From a virus, in IMG/VR virus record IMGVR_UViG_3300009132_000005, positions 1 through 64,000 of that record: a stretch of DNA of 64,000 nt, one strand, 5' to 3'. The translations under genes and the position numbers were made by a program. Below, piece after piece: positions 1-7,467 of this stretch (within the stretch, counting starts at the first letter, position 1; each line of letters begins with the position of its first letter). The notes beneath the pieces are model-generated. The model ran no database searches. It had not been told where the DNA came from and saw only the letters and a list, made by a program, of their open reading frames with translations.

Positions 1-1
1 C

Positions 2-562
2 GATCCCGTCGGTATTGGAAAGTCATTGGCTGTTTTTTCTGCTTTCGCAGAAGGAGTATCTTTATATAGTGCTTTTGCAGTTCTTTATTCTTTTCAAATG
101 CGTAATTTACTTAAAGGTATCGGTCAACAAATGAAATGGTCTGTAAGAGATGAATCATTGCATAGTAAAATGGGTTGTCAATTATTTAGACATATGTGTT
201 CACAAATACCAGGATTAAAAGCTGAATGTGAACCTCATATATTTGAAGCAGCTTTAACAATGCATAATGCTGAAATGACTTATATTAGTAAGATATTTGA
301 AAAAGGTGATATAGATGGTATAACTCAATATGATCTTAAGCATTTTATAAAGAAAAGAGTTGGTGATAAATTAGCTGAGCTAGGTTATACATCAAAGAAA
401 TATAAACAACACGATTTTACTTTTTATGATGAAAAATGTATAGACAAAATGGCTTGGTTTGATCATTTAACAGGTGGTCATACTCATACAGACTTTTTTG
501 CAATACGACCTACAGATTATTCAAAGCCAAATGAAGGTGATGATTTTGAGGATATATGGTAA
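2..562 (+). CDS. nrdB: Ribonucleotide reductase small (R2) subunit, C-terminal part
   Basis: Class I ribonucleotide reductase R2 subunit, which holds the di-iron/tyrosyl radical cofactor needed to make dNTPs. The frame is open from the first bases of the window, so the N-terminal part (with the radical Tyr and first iron ligands) lies outside. Seen here: an iron-ligand helix with FAEGVSLYSAF, then RDESLH, which supplies the E-x-x-H iron ligands, and an acidic C-terminal tail (GDDFEDIW) of the kind that docks R2 on the large subunit. The stop TAA overlaps the next ATG, and nrdA follows two genes on, so this is one operon. Phages use it to supply deoxynucleotides for rapid replication. High confidence in family; the start is not in the window. 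Confidence 0.95.
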   Translation, partial: DPVGIGKSLAVFSAFAEGVSLYSAFAVLYSFQMRNLLKGIGQQMKWSVRDESLHSKMGCQLFRHMCSQIPGLKAECEPHIFEAALTMHNAEMTYISKIFEKGDIDGITQYDLKHFIKKRVGDKLAELGYTSKKYKQHDFTFYDEKCIDKMAWFDHLTGGHTHTDFFAIRPTDYSKPNEGDDFEDIW

Positions 563-831
563 TGAATAGAAAAAGAAAGTGGAAGTATAGATTAATAAAA
601 TTATTAAGATATACAAACAGATTAACAAGTTATCAAAAGTTTGCATCTCGTGTAGGATATATGGGTGCAGGCTTTTTGATAGCTGCACAATGGACGATAG
701 AACCTGTGTTTTATATATTAGGGTTTTGCTGTGTAATAATACAGGTATCGTCAAGAAAACAATGGAATTTAGTAGTGTTAAATCTTAATGGTTTAACAGC
801 TTGGATAACTCATTTAATTAGAAATTTATAA
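562..831 (+). CDS. Small membrane protein between nrdB and nrdA
   Basis: About 89 residues with a strongly basic N-terminus (NRKRKWKYR) and two hydrophobic stretches (about residues 32-60), consistent with a small inner-membrane protein. The ATG at 562 is chosen because it overlaps the nrdB stop as TAATG; an ATG six bases upstream (556) is possible. Its own stop overlaps the nrdA start in the same way (TAATG at 829), so it is translationally coupled on both sides. I do not recognise the family. The position inside an RNR operon suggests co-expression but gives no function. Confidence 0.6.
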   Translation: MNRKRKWKYRLIKLLRYTNRLTSYQKFASRVGYMGAGFLIAAQWTIEPVFYILGFCCVIIQVSSRKQWNLVVLNLNGLTAWITHLIRNL

Positions 832-2552
832 TGTGGAGTAATAGATGGAAAAAAGGCGTTGATTACCCAGAGTGGGCAGACGCTGAAGTATATAAGAAAA
901 CAATACAAGGAGGATATTTATATAATGGAGAAACACCCAAACAAGCGTACAGAAGAGTTGCTTCAACGGTTGCGAGAAGATTACAAAAACCGGAGATGGA
1001 GGAAACGTTTTTTGAATACATCTGGAAAGGTTGGCTTTGTCTTGCTTCTCCTGTACTTAGTAATACAGGTACTGAAAGGGGTTTACCTATATCTTGTTTT
1101 GGTATCGATGTTGCAGATAGTATTTTAGACATCGGTAATAAAAACTTAGAAATGATGCTGCTAGCTAAACACGGTGGTGGCGTAGGTATAGGTATAAATC
1201 AAATAAGACCTGCTGGAGCAAAAATAACTGGTAATGGTACTTCTGATGGTACTGTACCTTTTTGTAAAATATATGATTCAAGTATATTAGCTACAAATCA
1301 AGGTGCTGTAAGAAGAGGTGCTGCATCAGTTAATTTAAATATAGAACATGCTGATTTTGAGGACTGGCTAGAAATAAGAGAACCTAAAGGTGATGTTAAT
1401 AGACAGTCTTTAAATTTACATCAGTGTGCTGTTATCGGTGATAAGTTTATGCGTAAGCTTAGAGACGGTGACAAAGTTGCAAGACGTAGATGGAGTAAGT
1501 TATTACAAAAACGTAAAGCAACTGGTGAGCCTTATATTATGTTTAAAGGTAATGTTAATAAACAAAACCCTAGTATGTATAAGGAGAATGCTTTGAAAGT
1601 GTTTATGACAAACATATGTTCAGAGATAGTATTACACACAGATGAAAACCATAGCTTCGTATGTTGTTTATCTAGTTTAAATCTAGCTAAATATCATGAG
1701 TGGAAAGACTCAAACTTAATATATGATAGCGTATGGTTTTTAGATGGTGTATTAGAAGAGTTTATACAAAAATCAAAAAACAGAAGGGGATTTGAAAATG
1801 CTGTAAGATCTGCTGAAAAAGGTAGAGCACTTGGTTTAGGTGTTTTAGGTTGGCATACATACTTACAACAAAAAGGATTACCTTTCGAAGGATTATTAGC
1901 ACAATATGAAACAAGAAGAATATTTAGCCAAATTAAAATTGAGTCTGAAAGAGCTTCAATGGCGTTGGCAGAAACTTATGGAGAACCTTTATGGTGTGTT
2001 GGAACTGGTATGCGTAATACTCATTTGCGTGCCATTGCTCCTACTGTTAGCAATAGTAAACTTAGTGGAAACGTTTCGCCAGGTATTGAGCCCTGGGCTG
2101 CTAACGTCTTTACGGACCAAAGTGCAAAAGGAACTTTCATCAGAAAAAACCCTACGCTTATAAAAGTATTAGAAAAACATAACTTAAACACTAGAAAAAT
2201 ATGGGATCAAATTTTAGAAGACGGGGGCTCTATACAAGGTATCAAAGCATTAGACAAAATTACCTGCGGAGAGCACGACATACCAATCAAAGACGTATTC
2301 AAAACATTTAAAGAGATTAATCAATTAGAATTAGTTAATCAAGCTGGTATTAGACAACAGTATATAGATCAAGCTGTAAGTTTAAACTTAGCATTTCCTG
2401 CGCAAGCAGAACCTAAGTGGATAAATAAAATACACTTAGAGGCACATAAAAAAGGTATAAAGACTTTATACTACATGAGAACCGAATCTGTACTTAGAGG
2501 CGATATTGCTCAACAAGCTATGGATCCAAATTGTTTAAGCTGTGATGGATAA
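831..2552 (+). CDS. nrdA: Ribonucleotide reductase large (R1) subunit, short form
   Basis: Catalytic subunit of class I ribonucleotide reductase, reducing ribonucleotides to deoxyribonucleotides. Key residues are visible: a substrate-site cysteine in PISCFG (C89), the N-x-C-x-E active-site loop in TNICSEI (N261, C263, E265), the second redox cysteine in VCCLSSLN, the tyrosine pair for radical transfer in TLYYMRTES (Y547-Y548) and a C-terminal CxxC (C568, C571) for re-reduction. At 573 residues it is about 190 shorter than the Escherichia coli enzyme. The N-terminus begins almost directly in the catalytic barrel, so the ATP-cone allosteric domain appears absent. Overlaps its neighbours at both ends. 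Confidence 0.95.
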   Translation: MWSNRWKKGVDYPEWADAEVYKKTIQGGYLYNGETPKQAYRRVASTVARRLQKPEMEETFFEYIWKGWLCLASPVLSNTGTERGLPISCFGIDVADSILDIGNKNLEMMLLAKHGGGVGIGINQIRPAGAKITGNGTSDGTVPFCKIYDSSILATNQGAVRRGAASVNLNIEHADFEDWLEIREPKGDVNRQSLNLHQCAVIGDKFMRKLRDGDKVARRRWSKLLQKRKATGEPYIMFKGNVNKQNPSMYKENALKVFMTNICSEIVLHTDENHSFVCCLSSLNLAKYHEWKDSNLIYDSVWFLDGVLEEFIQKSKNRRGFENAVRSAEKGRALGLGVLGWHTYLQQKGLPFEGLLAQYETRRIFSQIKIESERASMALAETYGEPLWCVGTGMRNTHLRAIAPTVSNSKLSGNVSPGIEPWAANVFTDQSAKGTFIRKNPTLIKVLEKHNLNTRKIWDQILEDGGSIQGIKALDKITCGEHDIPIKDVFKTFKEINQLELVNQAGIRQQYIDQAVSLNLAFPAQAEPKWINKIHLEAHKKGIKTLYYMRTESVLRGDIAQQAMDPNCLSCDG

Positions 2553-3363
2553 AATAATAACATTAAAAGAAATACTAGATCCAATACCTGTAGATTTATT
2601 TTTTAAAGAATATTGGAATAAAAAACATTTAATAATAAGAAGAAATAAATTTAAAAACTTATTTAACTGGGGTCATTTAAATAAATACATAAACAGATAC
2701 CCTAATCTACAACATCTTCAAATATTAAATTATGATGATAACGATACTAGATGGTGTTTAGATAAAGTTAAAAATAAAAAAATAGATCAACCTATGCTTA
2801 CAAGAGGTCAGGTCTACGGTTTATGGAAAGAAGGTAAATCATTTGTTATACCTTTTGCAGAGTATGAAAGTAAACCTTTATTAGATATATTATTTGAGTT
2901 TGAAAGATACTTTAAAAAAGGTCAAGTAAACGTTTATATATCTCCAAAAGAAGGATCAAAGAGTTTTCCAGCTCATGCTGATCAAACAGAAAACTTTTTA
3001 TTTCATCAATATGGTAAAGTAAAATGGACAATATATAAAGAGTTTATACCTAACAAACCAAAAGAAATATTAGAAGAGTTTATATTAGATGAAGGTGATT
3101 TGCTATACATACCGCAATATCAGTTTCACAAAGTAGAAACAGTAGGTCCTAGGATATTATGTAGTGTTCATTTTACAAACAAAGATAAACAAAGTTTAGA
3201 CCAGTTTAAAATAACTAGTAATAGACAAAACAAAAGAGCAGGTTGGATAAAAATGGACAGCGTATTAGGAAAACCTGAAAAACGTGTAATTATAAATAGA
3301 AGGTTCCCAATGCACTCTGGCACTTGGAAAAAACCTTACTTTAAACATAATCAAAAGAAATGA
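2545..3363 (+). CDS. JmjC/cupin_4-type Fe(II)/2-oxoglutarate oxygenase
   Basis: About 272 residues. The HxD iron-binding motif sits in PAHADQTENFLFHQYGKVKW (His 144, Asp 146) and the third ligand in YIPQYQFHKVET (His 195). This arrangement (HxD, FLxQxxGxKxW, then YIPxxxxH) is the signature of the cupin_4 group of JmjC hydroxylases, whose cellular members (YcfD/RoxA, MINA53, NO66) hydroxylate ribosomal proteins. I infer a protein hydroxylase; the substrate is unknown. The ATG at 2545 is preferred over a GTG at 2542. It overlaps the nrdA stop by 8 bases. A JmjC enzyme beside a cupin and glycosyltransferases suggests a modification cluster. Confidence 0.75.
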   Translation: MDKIITLKEILDPIPVDLFFKEYWNKKHLIIRRNKFKNLFNWGHLNKYINRYPNLQHLQILNYDDNDTRWCLDKVKNKKIDQPMLTRGQVYGLWKEGKSFVIPFAEYESKPLLDILFEFERYFKKGQVNVYISPKEGSKSFPAHADQTENFLFHQYGKVKWTIYKEFIPNKPKEILEEFILDEGDLLYIPQYQFHKVETVGPRILCSVHFTNKDKQSLDQFKITSNRQNKRAGWIKMDSVLGKPEKRVIINRRFPMHSGTWKKPYFKHNQKK

Positions 3364-3704
3364 AAGCAGGAAAAGTATGGGGTAAAACCGAAATGATACA
3401 CAAAAACGGTGTATTAGAATTTCATAGAATAGAATTTAATAAAGGATTTAAATGCTCAGAACATGAGCATAGATTTAAATGGAACGGATTTTTTGTAGAA
3501 TCTGGTAAAATGCTTGTAAGAGTTTGGCAAGATGATCAAGGTCTTGTTGATGAAACAATATTAGAAGCAGGTGATTTTACTATGGTTAAACCAGGTAAGT
3601 TCCATCAATTCGAAGGATTAGAAGACGGTGTAGCTTTTGAGTTATACTGGGCTGAGTTTAATCACGATGATATAAATAGAAGAACATCAGGTAAAAAAGT
3701 ATAA
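3360..3704 (+). CDS. Small single-domain cupin protein
   Basis: 114 residues forming one cupin barrel: motif 1 in CSEHEHRFKWNGFFVESGK (His 35 and His 37 as metal ligands, Glu 47) and motif 2 in PGKFHQFEGLEDG (His 82). Such small cupins act as sugar epimerase/isomerase-like enzymes, dioxygenases or plain ligand binders, so the reaction cannot be told from the sequence. It starts inside the stop of the oxygenase gene (ATGA overlap) and the glycosyltransferase follows after one base, so the genes are probably co-translated. A role in sugar metabolism is plausible from context only. Confidence 0.7.
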   Translation: MKAGKVWGKTEMIHKNGVLEFHRIEFNKGFKCSEHEHRFKWNGFFVESGKMLVRVWQDDQGLVDETILEAGDFTMVKPGKFHQFEGLEDGVAFELYWAEFNHDDINRRTSGKKV

Positions 3705-3705
3705 A

Positions 3706-4380
3706 ATGAGAAAAAAACCAAAAGGACTTAGAATATTTATAGGCCATGACTCTAGACATCCTATTGCTAGTAGAGTATGTAGACAGTCTATATTAAAATA
3801 TTATCCAGGAGCTAGCGTTGTACAATTAGATAAAGCATTATTAAAAGCAAACGGTGTTTATGGTAGAGAAGATGTAGAAGGTGAATCAACAGAGTTTTCT
3901 TTTACTAGGTTTTATGTACCTTTATTAATGCATTATAACGGATATGCTATGTTTTGTGATAATGATTTTTTATGGAGAGTAGATCCTAGAGAAATAACTA
4001 GATACTTAGGTGATAAACCTATGGCTGTAGTAAAACATGAAGAATACGAAGCAAAAGAAAATAAAATGGACGGTGTAAAAAACAAAAGTTATCCAAAGAA
4101 AAACTGGTCTAGCTTAATGTTGTTTAACTGTTCTAAATTAAAAATGTTAACAAAAGAATATCTTGATAAAGCAACACCAGCTCAACTACATGAGTTTCAT
4201 TTTTTAAACGAAAAAAATATTGCAGAACTACCTAAAAGATATAATATGCTAGTAGGTGTAGATAAATGTACAAAAGAAAACTCAAGAGCTTTACATTACA
4301 CTATGGGTGGACCATGGTTTGATGAATATAAAAATTGTGAAATGTCTGAGGAATGGTGGAAGATATACGAGACTTTGTAA
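3706..4380 (+). CDS. GT-A fold glycosyltransferase, GT8-like
   Basis: 224 residues. Begins with a nucleotide-binding beta strand (LRIFIGHDSRH), continues with TEFSFTRFYVPLLM and then the DxD metal/nucleotide-sugar motif in MFCDNDFLWRVDP (Asp 85, Asp 87), followed by WSSLMLFNC and a C-terminal HYTMGGPWF. This order matches small GT-A glycosyltransferases related to family 8, which transfer a sugar from a nucleotide-sugar donor. The acceptor is unknown: virion protein, phage DNA and host surface glycan are all possible. Next to a GT29-like gene with which it overlaps by 28 bases. Confidence 0.7.
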   Translation: MRKKPKGLRIFIGHDSRHPIASRVCRQSILKYYPGASVVQLDKALLKANGVYGREDVEGESTEFSFTRFYVPLLMHYNGYAMFCDNDFLWRVDPREITRYLGDKPMAVVKHEEYEAKENKMDGVKNKSYPKKNWSSLMLFNCSKLKMLTKEYLDKATPAQLHEFHFLNEKNIAELPKRYNMLVGVDKCTKENSRALHYTMGGPWFDEYKNCEMSEEWWKIYETL

Positions 4381-5159
4381 GAAATAAAAAAATAATATTC
4401 GTAGGTAATTCTGTAGAGATCATGAAGCATAAGCTTGCAGATACTATAGATGCCTACGATATTGTTGTTAAGTTCGGTAGAGCTTTACAAGCTACAAAAG
4501 AACAAAAAGAATCTTTAGGCCATAGATGTGATATATGGGTTACAGGGCAGTTTAGAGCACCATGCTATAATAATGTTAAAGATGTTTGGGATAAAGATTT
4601 TAAAAATACTAAAGTTATTTTAAATAGATGTAGAGGTAATTTTAGATTAAAAGACTGGATATTAGAAGATAGATTACCCAAAGACTTTCCTAAATACACA
4701 GAGATGTATACAGATCAACAGCTTGTTGATATAATGAAGATGTTTGATAAAGATCTTTATAATCCTAATCACGATAGACCTAGTGCAGGTTTTATTACTT
4801 TAATGTGGTTTGTTAATGAAGTTAAAACTTATAAAAGTATTGATTTAATAGGCTTTGATTTTTTTGCTAAAACAGTTAGTACTCCTGGTTTAAGAGATAA
4901 AAGAGGTAGGTTAAGTGCTACAGATCCTCATAGTTGGCATTTACCATGTTATGTAATGGCGAAGTCAGCTCATGATAAAGATCTAGAGCAACAGTATGTT
5001 TCTTTTTTAGAAAGAAGAGGTGATGTAAATTGGATGGTTCTTAGTGATTTAAAAAGTAAATCTTTAAAATATGACGGTTGGATGAAAGGTGAAAAGCTTA
5101 TTAAGACTAAACCTAGATATTCTAAGGTATCAAAAATTTTGCCACGATCTCAGCAATAA
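4353..5159 (+). CDS. GT29 sialyltransferase-like glycosyltransferase
   Basis: 268 residues. Resembles the sialylmotifs of family 29: the L-motif-like IIFVGNSVEIMKHKLADTID and VVKFGRA (residues 14-43) resembles the family's VGNSG...IDxxDxVxRxN, and RPSAGFITLMWFV (residues 142-153) resembles the S motif PSxGxxT. A later SAHDKDLEQQY (His 207, Glu 212) sits where the family has its catalytic His and HxxxxE motif. Cellular GT29 enzymes move sialic acid from CMP-sialic acid; viral homologues may use another CMP-ulosonic acid. The reaction is inferred. The last plus-strand gene before the convergent junction; its 3' end overlaps the minus-strand gene by 38 bases. Confidence 0.65.
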   Translation: MVEDIRDFVRNKKIIFVGNSVEIMKHKLADTIDAYDIVVKFGRALQATKEQKESLGHRCDIWVTGQFRAPCYNNVKDVWDKDFKNTKVILNRCRGNFRLKDWILEDRLPKDFPKYTEMYTDQQLVDIMKMFDKDLYNPNHDRPSAGFITLMWFVNEVKTYKSIDLIGFDFFAKTVSTPGLRDKRGRLSATDPHSWHLPCYVMAKSAHDKDLEQQYVSFLERRGDVNWMVLSDLKSKSLKYDGWMKGEKLIKTKPRYSKVSKILPRSQQ

Positions 5160-5244
5160 CCTCTATACATAACAATAAAAAAATTGGCAGAATATACTCC
5201 CACCAATCATACTTACCATTGTTATTAAAATCAAAAAACTTCAT
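5122..5244 (-). CDS. 40-residue membrane protein with EF-hand-like loop
   Basis: A loop DFNNNGKYDWWE fits the calcium-binding EF-hand pattern (D-x-N-x-N-G-x-hydrophobic-D-x-x-E), followed by one hydrophobic segment rich in Leu/Ile (WEYILPIFLLLCIEVIAEIV). The start at 5244 is chosen because it lies four bases after the stop of the preceding gene (5249); a longer frame from 5313 would run back into that gene. Last gene of the leftward module, with its 3' end inside the GT29-like gene. Function unknown. Confidence 0.5.
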   Translation of the reverse strand: MKFFDFNNNGKYDWWEYILPIFLLLCIEVIAEIVAKFLIP

Positions 5245-5248
5245 GTTT

Positions 5249-5608
5249 TTAACATTTCCATCTTCTTCTAGCAGCTTTACCTCTTTCACCTGTCCAACCT
5301 TTTGATCTTGCACAAAATGATTTTCTACGTTTAGCGGCTTTACTACCAGGTTTAACTTTACCTGTTACTGCTGTTTTTAATTTACTACCAGGATTTTTAC
5401 GTCTATATTCTTTAACGCCTTTAGCTGTCATACCAGCTCCTTCTTTAGTTGTTCTAAAGTTTCTACCTTTACCTTTAGTAGTTTTTCTTACATCAGGTTT
5501 CTTTTTTCTTTTCTGTAAAGGAGAGCATGAGTCACAACTACCTTTTGATTCTCCACAAGTAGGGCAACCAGCTTCTCTATTTTGTAAATGTCTTTTTAAC
5601 CAGCTCAT
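5249..5608 (-). CDS. Basic DUF6321-like protein with N-terminal zinc-ribbon cysteines
   Basis: 119 residues, very rich in Lys and Arg. The C-terminal two-thirds (GMTAKGVKEYRRKNPGSKL, then SKAAKRRKSFCARSKGW and a final ARRRWKC) is the pattern I recall for the phage and giant-virus family DUF6321, of unknown function. The N-terminal part carries CPTCGESKGSCDSC, two CxxC pairs that could bind zinc. Suggested role: nucleic-acid binding or a packaged basic virion protein, by charge only. Part of a run of three basic genes. Confidence 0.65.
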   Translation of the reverse strand: MSWLKRHLQNREAGCPTCGESKGSCDSCSPLQKRKKKPDVRKTTKGKGRNFRTTKEGAGMTAKGVKEYRRKNPGSKLKTAVTGKVKPGSKAAKRRKSFCARSKGWTGERGKAARRRWKC

Positions 5609-5611
5609 AAT

Positions 5612-5986
5612 TTATTCTCCACATTTTTTACTAGGGTCATCAACTCTTCTCCAGTCTTCTTTTTTAAACCAGTCTCTGAGTGTAGCTCCTTTTTTACGAG
5701 CGCCCTTTACGTTAGTTTTTGATGATCTTCTATACTTACCTTTAGATCCAGCTGATTTTTTAGCGTTAACTAATTTTTTTCTAGCTTCTGGACTTAAACT
5801 TCTTATTTTAGCTATAGGTAAACAGGTTTTAGTTGTACCACCACCTTTTTGTTTTTTCTTTTTAGCAGGTGAGTTTTTCTTACAGCTACCAGACGTAAAT
5901 GCTTTTTTACCAGGCACAGGAGAATATCCAGGCCAACATCTACCTTTTTTCTTTTTAAATAAAGGTGATGGTAACTCGAAACTCAT
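5612..5986 (-). CDS. Basic DUF5872-like protein, motifs in permuted order
   Basis: 124 residues. Contains CWPGYSPVPGKKAFTSGSC near the N-terminus, then KTCLPIAKIRSLSPEARKK with GSKGK, and last LRDWFKKEDWRRVDDPSKKCGE. The LRDWF...W.R.D...CG and CLP.AK..SLS...GSKGK blocks recall family DUF5872, but I remember the LRDWF block as N-terminal there; here it is C-terminal. Strong positive charge suggests nucleic-acid contact. It ends three bases before the next gene and its ATG overlaps the stop of 5983-6183. Confidence 0.6.
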   Translation of the reverse strand: MSFELPSPLFKKKKGRCWPGYSPVPGKKAFTSGSCKKNSPAKKKKQKGGGTTKTCLPIAKIRSLSPEARKKLVNAKKSAGSKGKYRRSSKTNVKGARKKGATLRDWFKKEDWRRVDDPSKKCGE

Positions 5987-6183
5987 TTTTTATAACAACC
6001 TTTTTTTGCTGGTGATTTTTTCTTACCACCACCAAAGTTAGCAGGTCCACCAGCCTTTGTACATCTTACTCCCCAACCGGAAGCATAAGCACTAGGCCAA
6101 ACCTTGAATTTTCTTTTTGCTGCAGCTTTACAAGCAGAGCTTATTTTTTTTAAAGGTGCGCCAGAGTGTATAGGATTAATCAT
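5983..6183 (-). CDS. Small basic Lys-rich phage protein
   Basis: 66 residues when started at the ATG at 6183 (a longer frame to 6243 would cover the end of the lipoprotein gene). Contains KISSACKAAAKRKFKVWPSAYASGWGVRCTKAGGPANF and a C-terminal KKKSPAKKGCYKK. The KVWPSAYASG block is a recurrent motif of small basic proteins in marine phages and giant viruses; no function is known to me. It overlaps its neighbours at both ends by a few bases (8 and 4), implying coupled translation. Confidence 0.6.
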   Translation of the reverse strand: MINPIHSGAPLKKISSACKAAAKRKFKVWPSAYASGWGVRCTKAGGPANFGGGKKKSPAKKGCYKK

Positions 6184-6550
6184 TTTTTCTAGGATTAACA
6201 GGTATAGCTGGCGGACTAACATTAGGTGTTGGTCTAGGAGCATTTACCTGTATAGGTTTATTATTGTTATTACTATTATTGTTATTGTTGTTTATAGGTT
6301 TACCACCATTGCTAGGCGTATAAACAGGGTATGGGTTGTGATGATAATAAGGTCTATACCAATTATAATCATAACCGTAATTTATAATTCTGTAATTTAC
6401 AGGTCTTATAGCATCAATAGGTATTTGTAAGGTATCACCTGTTTGAGTAATAGCTAAGACATGTGTTATTTGTAATTTAGGTTTTGGTTGTACTGAACAA
6501 CTAGTTACAAGTACAGCTACCGCAAAAAGGGCAATTTTCCATAGTTTCAT
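6176..6550 (-). CDS. Asn/Pro-rich lipoprotein, possible outer-membrane spanin-like subunit
   Basis: 124 residues. N-terminal signal with a lipobox (AVLVTSCS, Cys about residue 18) predicts a lipid-anchored envelope protein. The mature part has an aromatic patch (NYGYDYNWYRPYYHHNPYP) followed by a poly-Asn run and a Pro-rich tail (APRPTPNVSPPAIPVNP). Directly downstream of the endolysin (start ATG at 6550 abuts its stop). Short Pro-rich lipoproteins next to an endolysin are typical of the outer-membrane half of two-component spanins, but no family match is claimed. Confidence 0.5.
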   Translation of the reverse strand: MKLWKIALFAVAVLVTSCSVQPKPKLQITHVLAITQTGDTLQIPIDAIRPVNYRIINYGYDYNWYRPYYHHNPYPVYTPSNGGKPINNNNNNSNNNNKPIQVNAPRPTPNVSPPAIPVNPRKND

Positions 6551-7017
6551 TATATTAGTTTGTAAAATGTTTTTCTTGAACCTTCTTTTCTATAAGCTAA
6601 CAAACACCTGTTTCTATTTTCTTCAGGTGATACATAACTTACATGTACCCAGTCTGGGTTTTGATCTGTACCAAATTCCCATATCATCTGATCATAATCT
6701 AAGTTAGCTTTAATCCAATCGTACATAGCTTTATTACTTGCATGTCCATATGTATCGTCTATATCGATAGCTTGGCCCTTGCAATGTTGTGAGGCTATAC
6801 TTCCACCAATAGCTTTATTAAGTTGAGGTCCACGATAAAACGAATTTATCTTTATAGGACCACCCACGTGCATTCTAAGAGGTTCAAATACTTTTTCTGC
6901 AACTAGCTTCATACTTGCTAAATGCTCTTCAGTAGGGTTGTTTTCTAAACCCAACCTATTAGCTGTTTGGCTGTATGTAGCTTCTTTATAGCTAACGTGT
7001 TTACTTATTTTATCCAT
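6550..7017 (-). CDS. M15-family peptidase endolysin
   Basis: 155 residues. Zinc-peptidase residues of the M15 D-Ala-D-Ala carboxypeptidase/L-Ala-D-Glu endopeptidase group: INSFYRGPQLN, then SQHCKGQAIDID (His 78, Asp 85) and DWVHVSY (His 125). Cleaves peptide cross-links of peptidoglycan during lysis. No signal peptide, so release needs a holin; a 3TM holin candidate lies at 47088-47549. Its ATG overlaps the stop of the preceding small gene (TAATG). Confidence 0.85.
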   Translation of the reverse strand: MDKISKHVSYKEATYSQTANRLGLENNPTEEHLASMKLVAEKVFEPLRMHVGGPIKINSFYRGPQLNKAIGGSIASQHCKGQAIDIDDTYGHASNKAMYDWIKANLDYDQMIWEFGTDQNPDWVHVSYVSPEENRNRCLLAYRKEGSRKTFYKLI

Positions 7018-7157
7018 TATTTTTTTAATGCTTTTTTAACAGCTTTAGCTTTTGCTTGTATTTTTAAAGCTTTAGCTATTATAATATCATCAACAGTAGT
7101 TTTACTCCAAAGTAAAACCCACATATCTTTCCAGTATTCTTTAGTTAATTTCCACAT
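7017..7157 (-). CDS. 46-residue amphipathic Lys/Ala-rich protein
   Basis: Frame begins MWKLTKEYWKDMWVLLWSKT and ends in an Ala/Lys helix (AKAKAVKKALKK). Found by reading the gap between the endolysin and the YfiM-like gene. The stop TAA overlaps the endolysin ATG as TAATG at 7015-7019, and the start lies four bases after the stop of 7162-7467, so the frame is well supported by its spacing. Trp-rich, amphipathic; could associate with the membrane. Function unknown. Confidence 0.65.
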   Translation of the reverse strand: MWKLTKEYWKDMWVLLWSKTTVDDIIIAKALKIQAKAKAVKKALKK

Positions 7158-7161
7158 AATT

Positions 7162-7467
7162 TTATTTTTTCTTTTTTATTTTTTTTATAATATAATTTAC
7201 AACTATTCCACCTAAAGTAGTAGCCGCTAAATCTAACGCATCAAACTTACCATACTTTATATAATCAAAAGTTTCTTTTGCAAAACCTGCTGCAAACGCA
7301 GATCCTGGTGGTAAATCTAATTCGTGACCAACATATTCTGAAACTACACCAGCTCCAAAATGATAGTATTTATCTTTGCCTATAGGCTGTGCACTAGCAC
7401 AACCCGCAATAACCGTTACAAATAGGACACATAATATTCTAAAATTTACTTGCTTGATTAATTTCAT
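7162..7467 (-). CDS. YfiM-like lipoprotein
   Basis: 101 residues. Signal peptide with lipobox (TVIAGC, Cys about residue 23). Body: DKYYHFGAGVVSEYVGHEL, then AFAAGFAKETFDYIKYG and FDALDLAATTLGG, the pattern of YfiM/DUF2279-type envelope proteins (DKxxHF, GxxKExxD, Dxxxxxxxg). Ends in a Lys tail. It overlaps the end of the thioredoxin-like gene by 29 bases. Likely periplasm-facing outer-membrane lipoprotein; a role in lysis or superinfection control is inferred only from position. Confidence 0.6.
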   Translation of the reverse strand: MKLIKQVNFRILCVLFVTVIAGCASAQPIGKDKYYHFGAGVVSEYVGHELDLPPGSAFAAGFAKETFDYIKYGKFDALDLAATTLGGIVVNYIIKKIKKKK

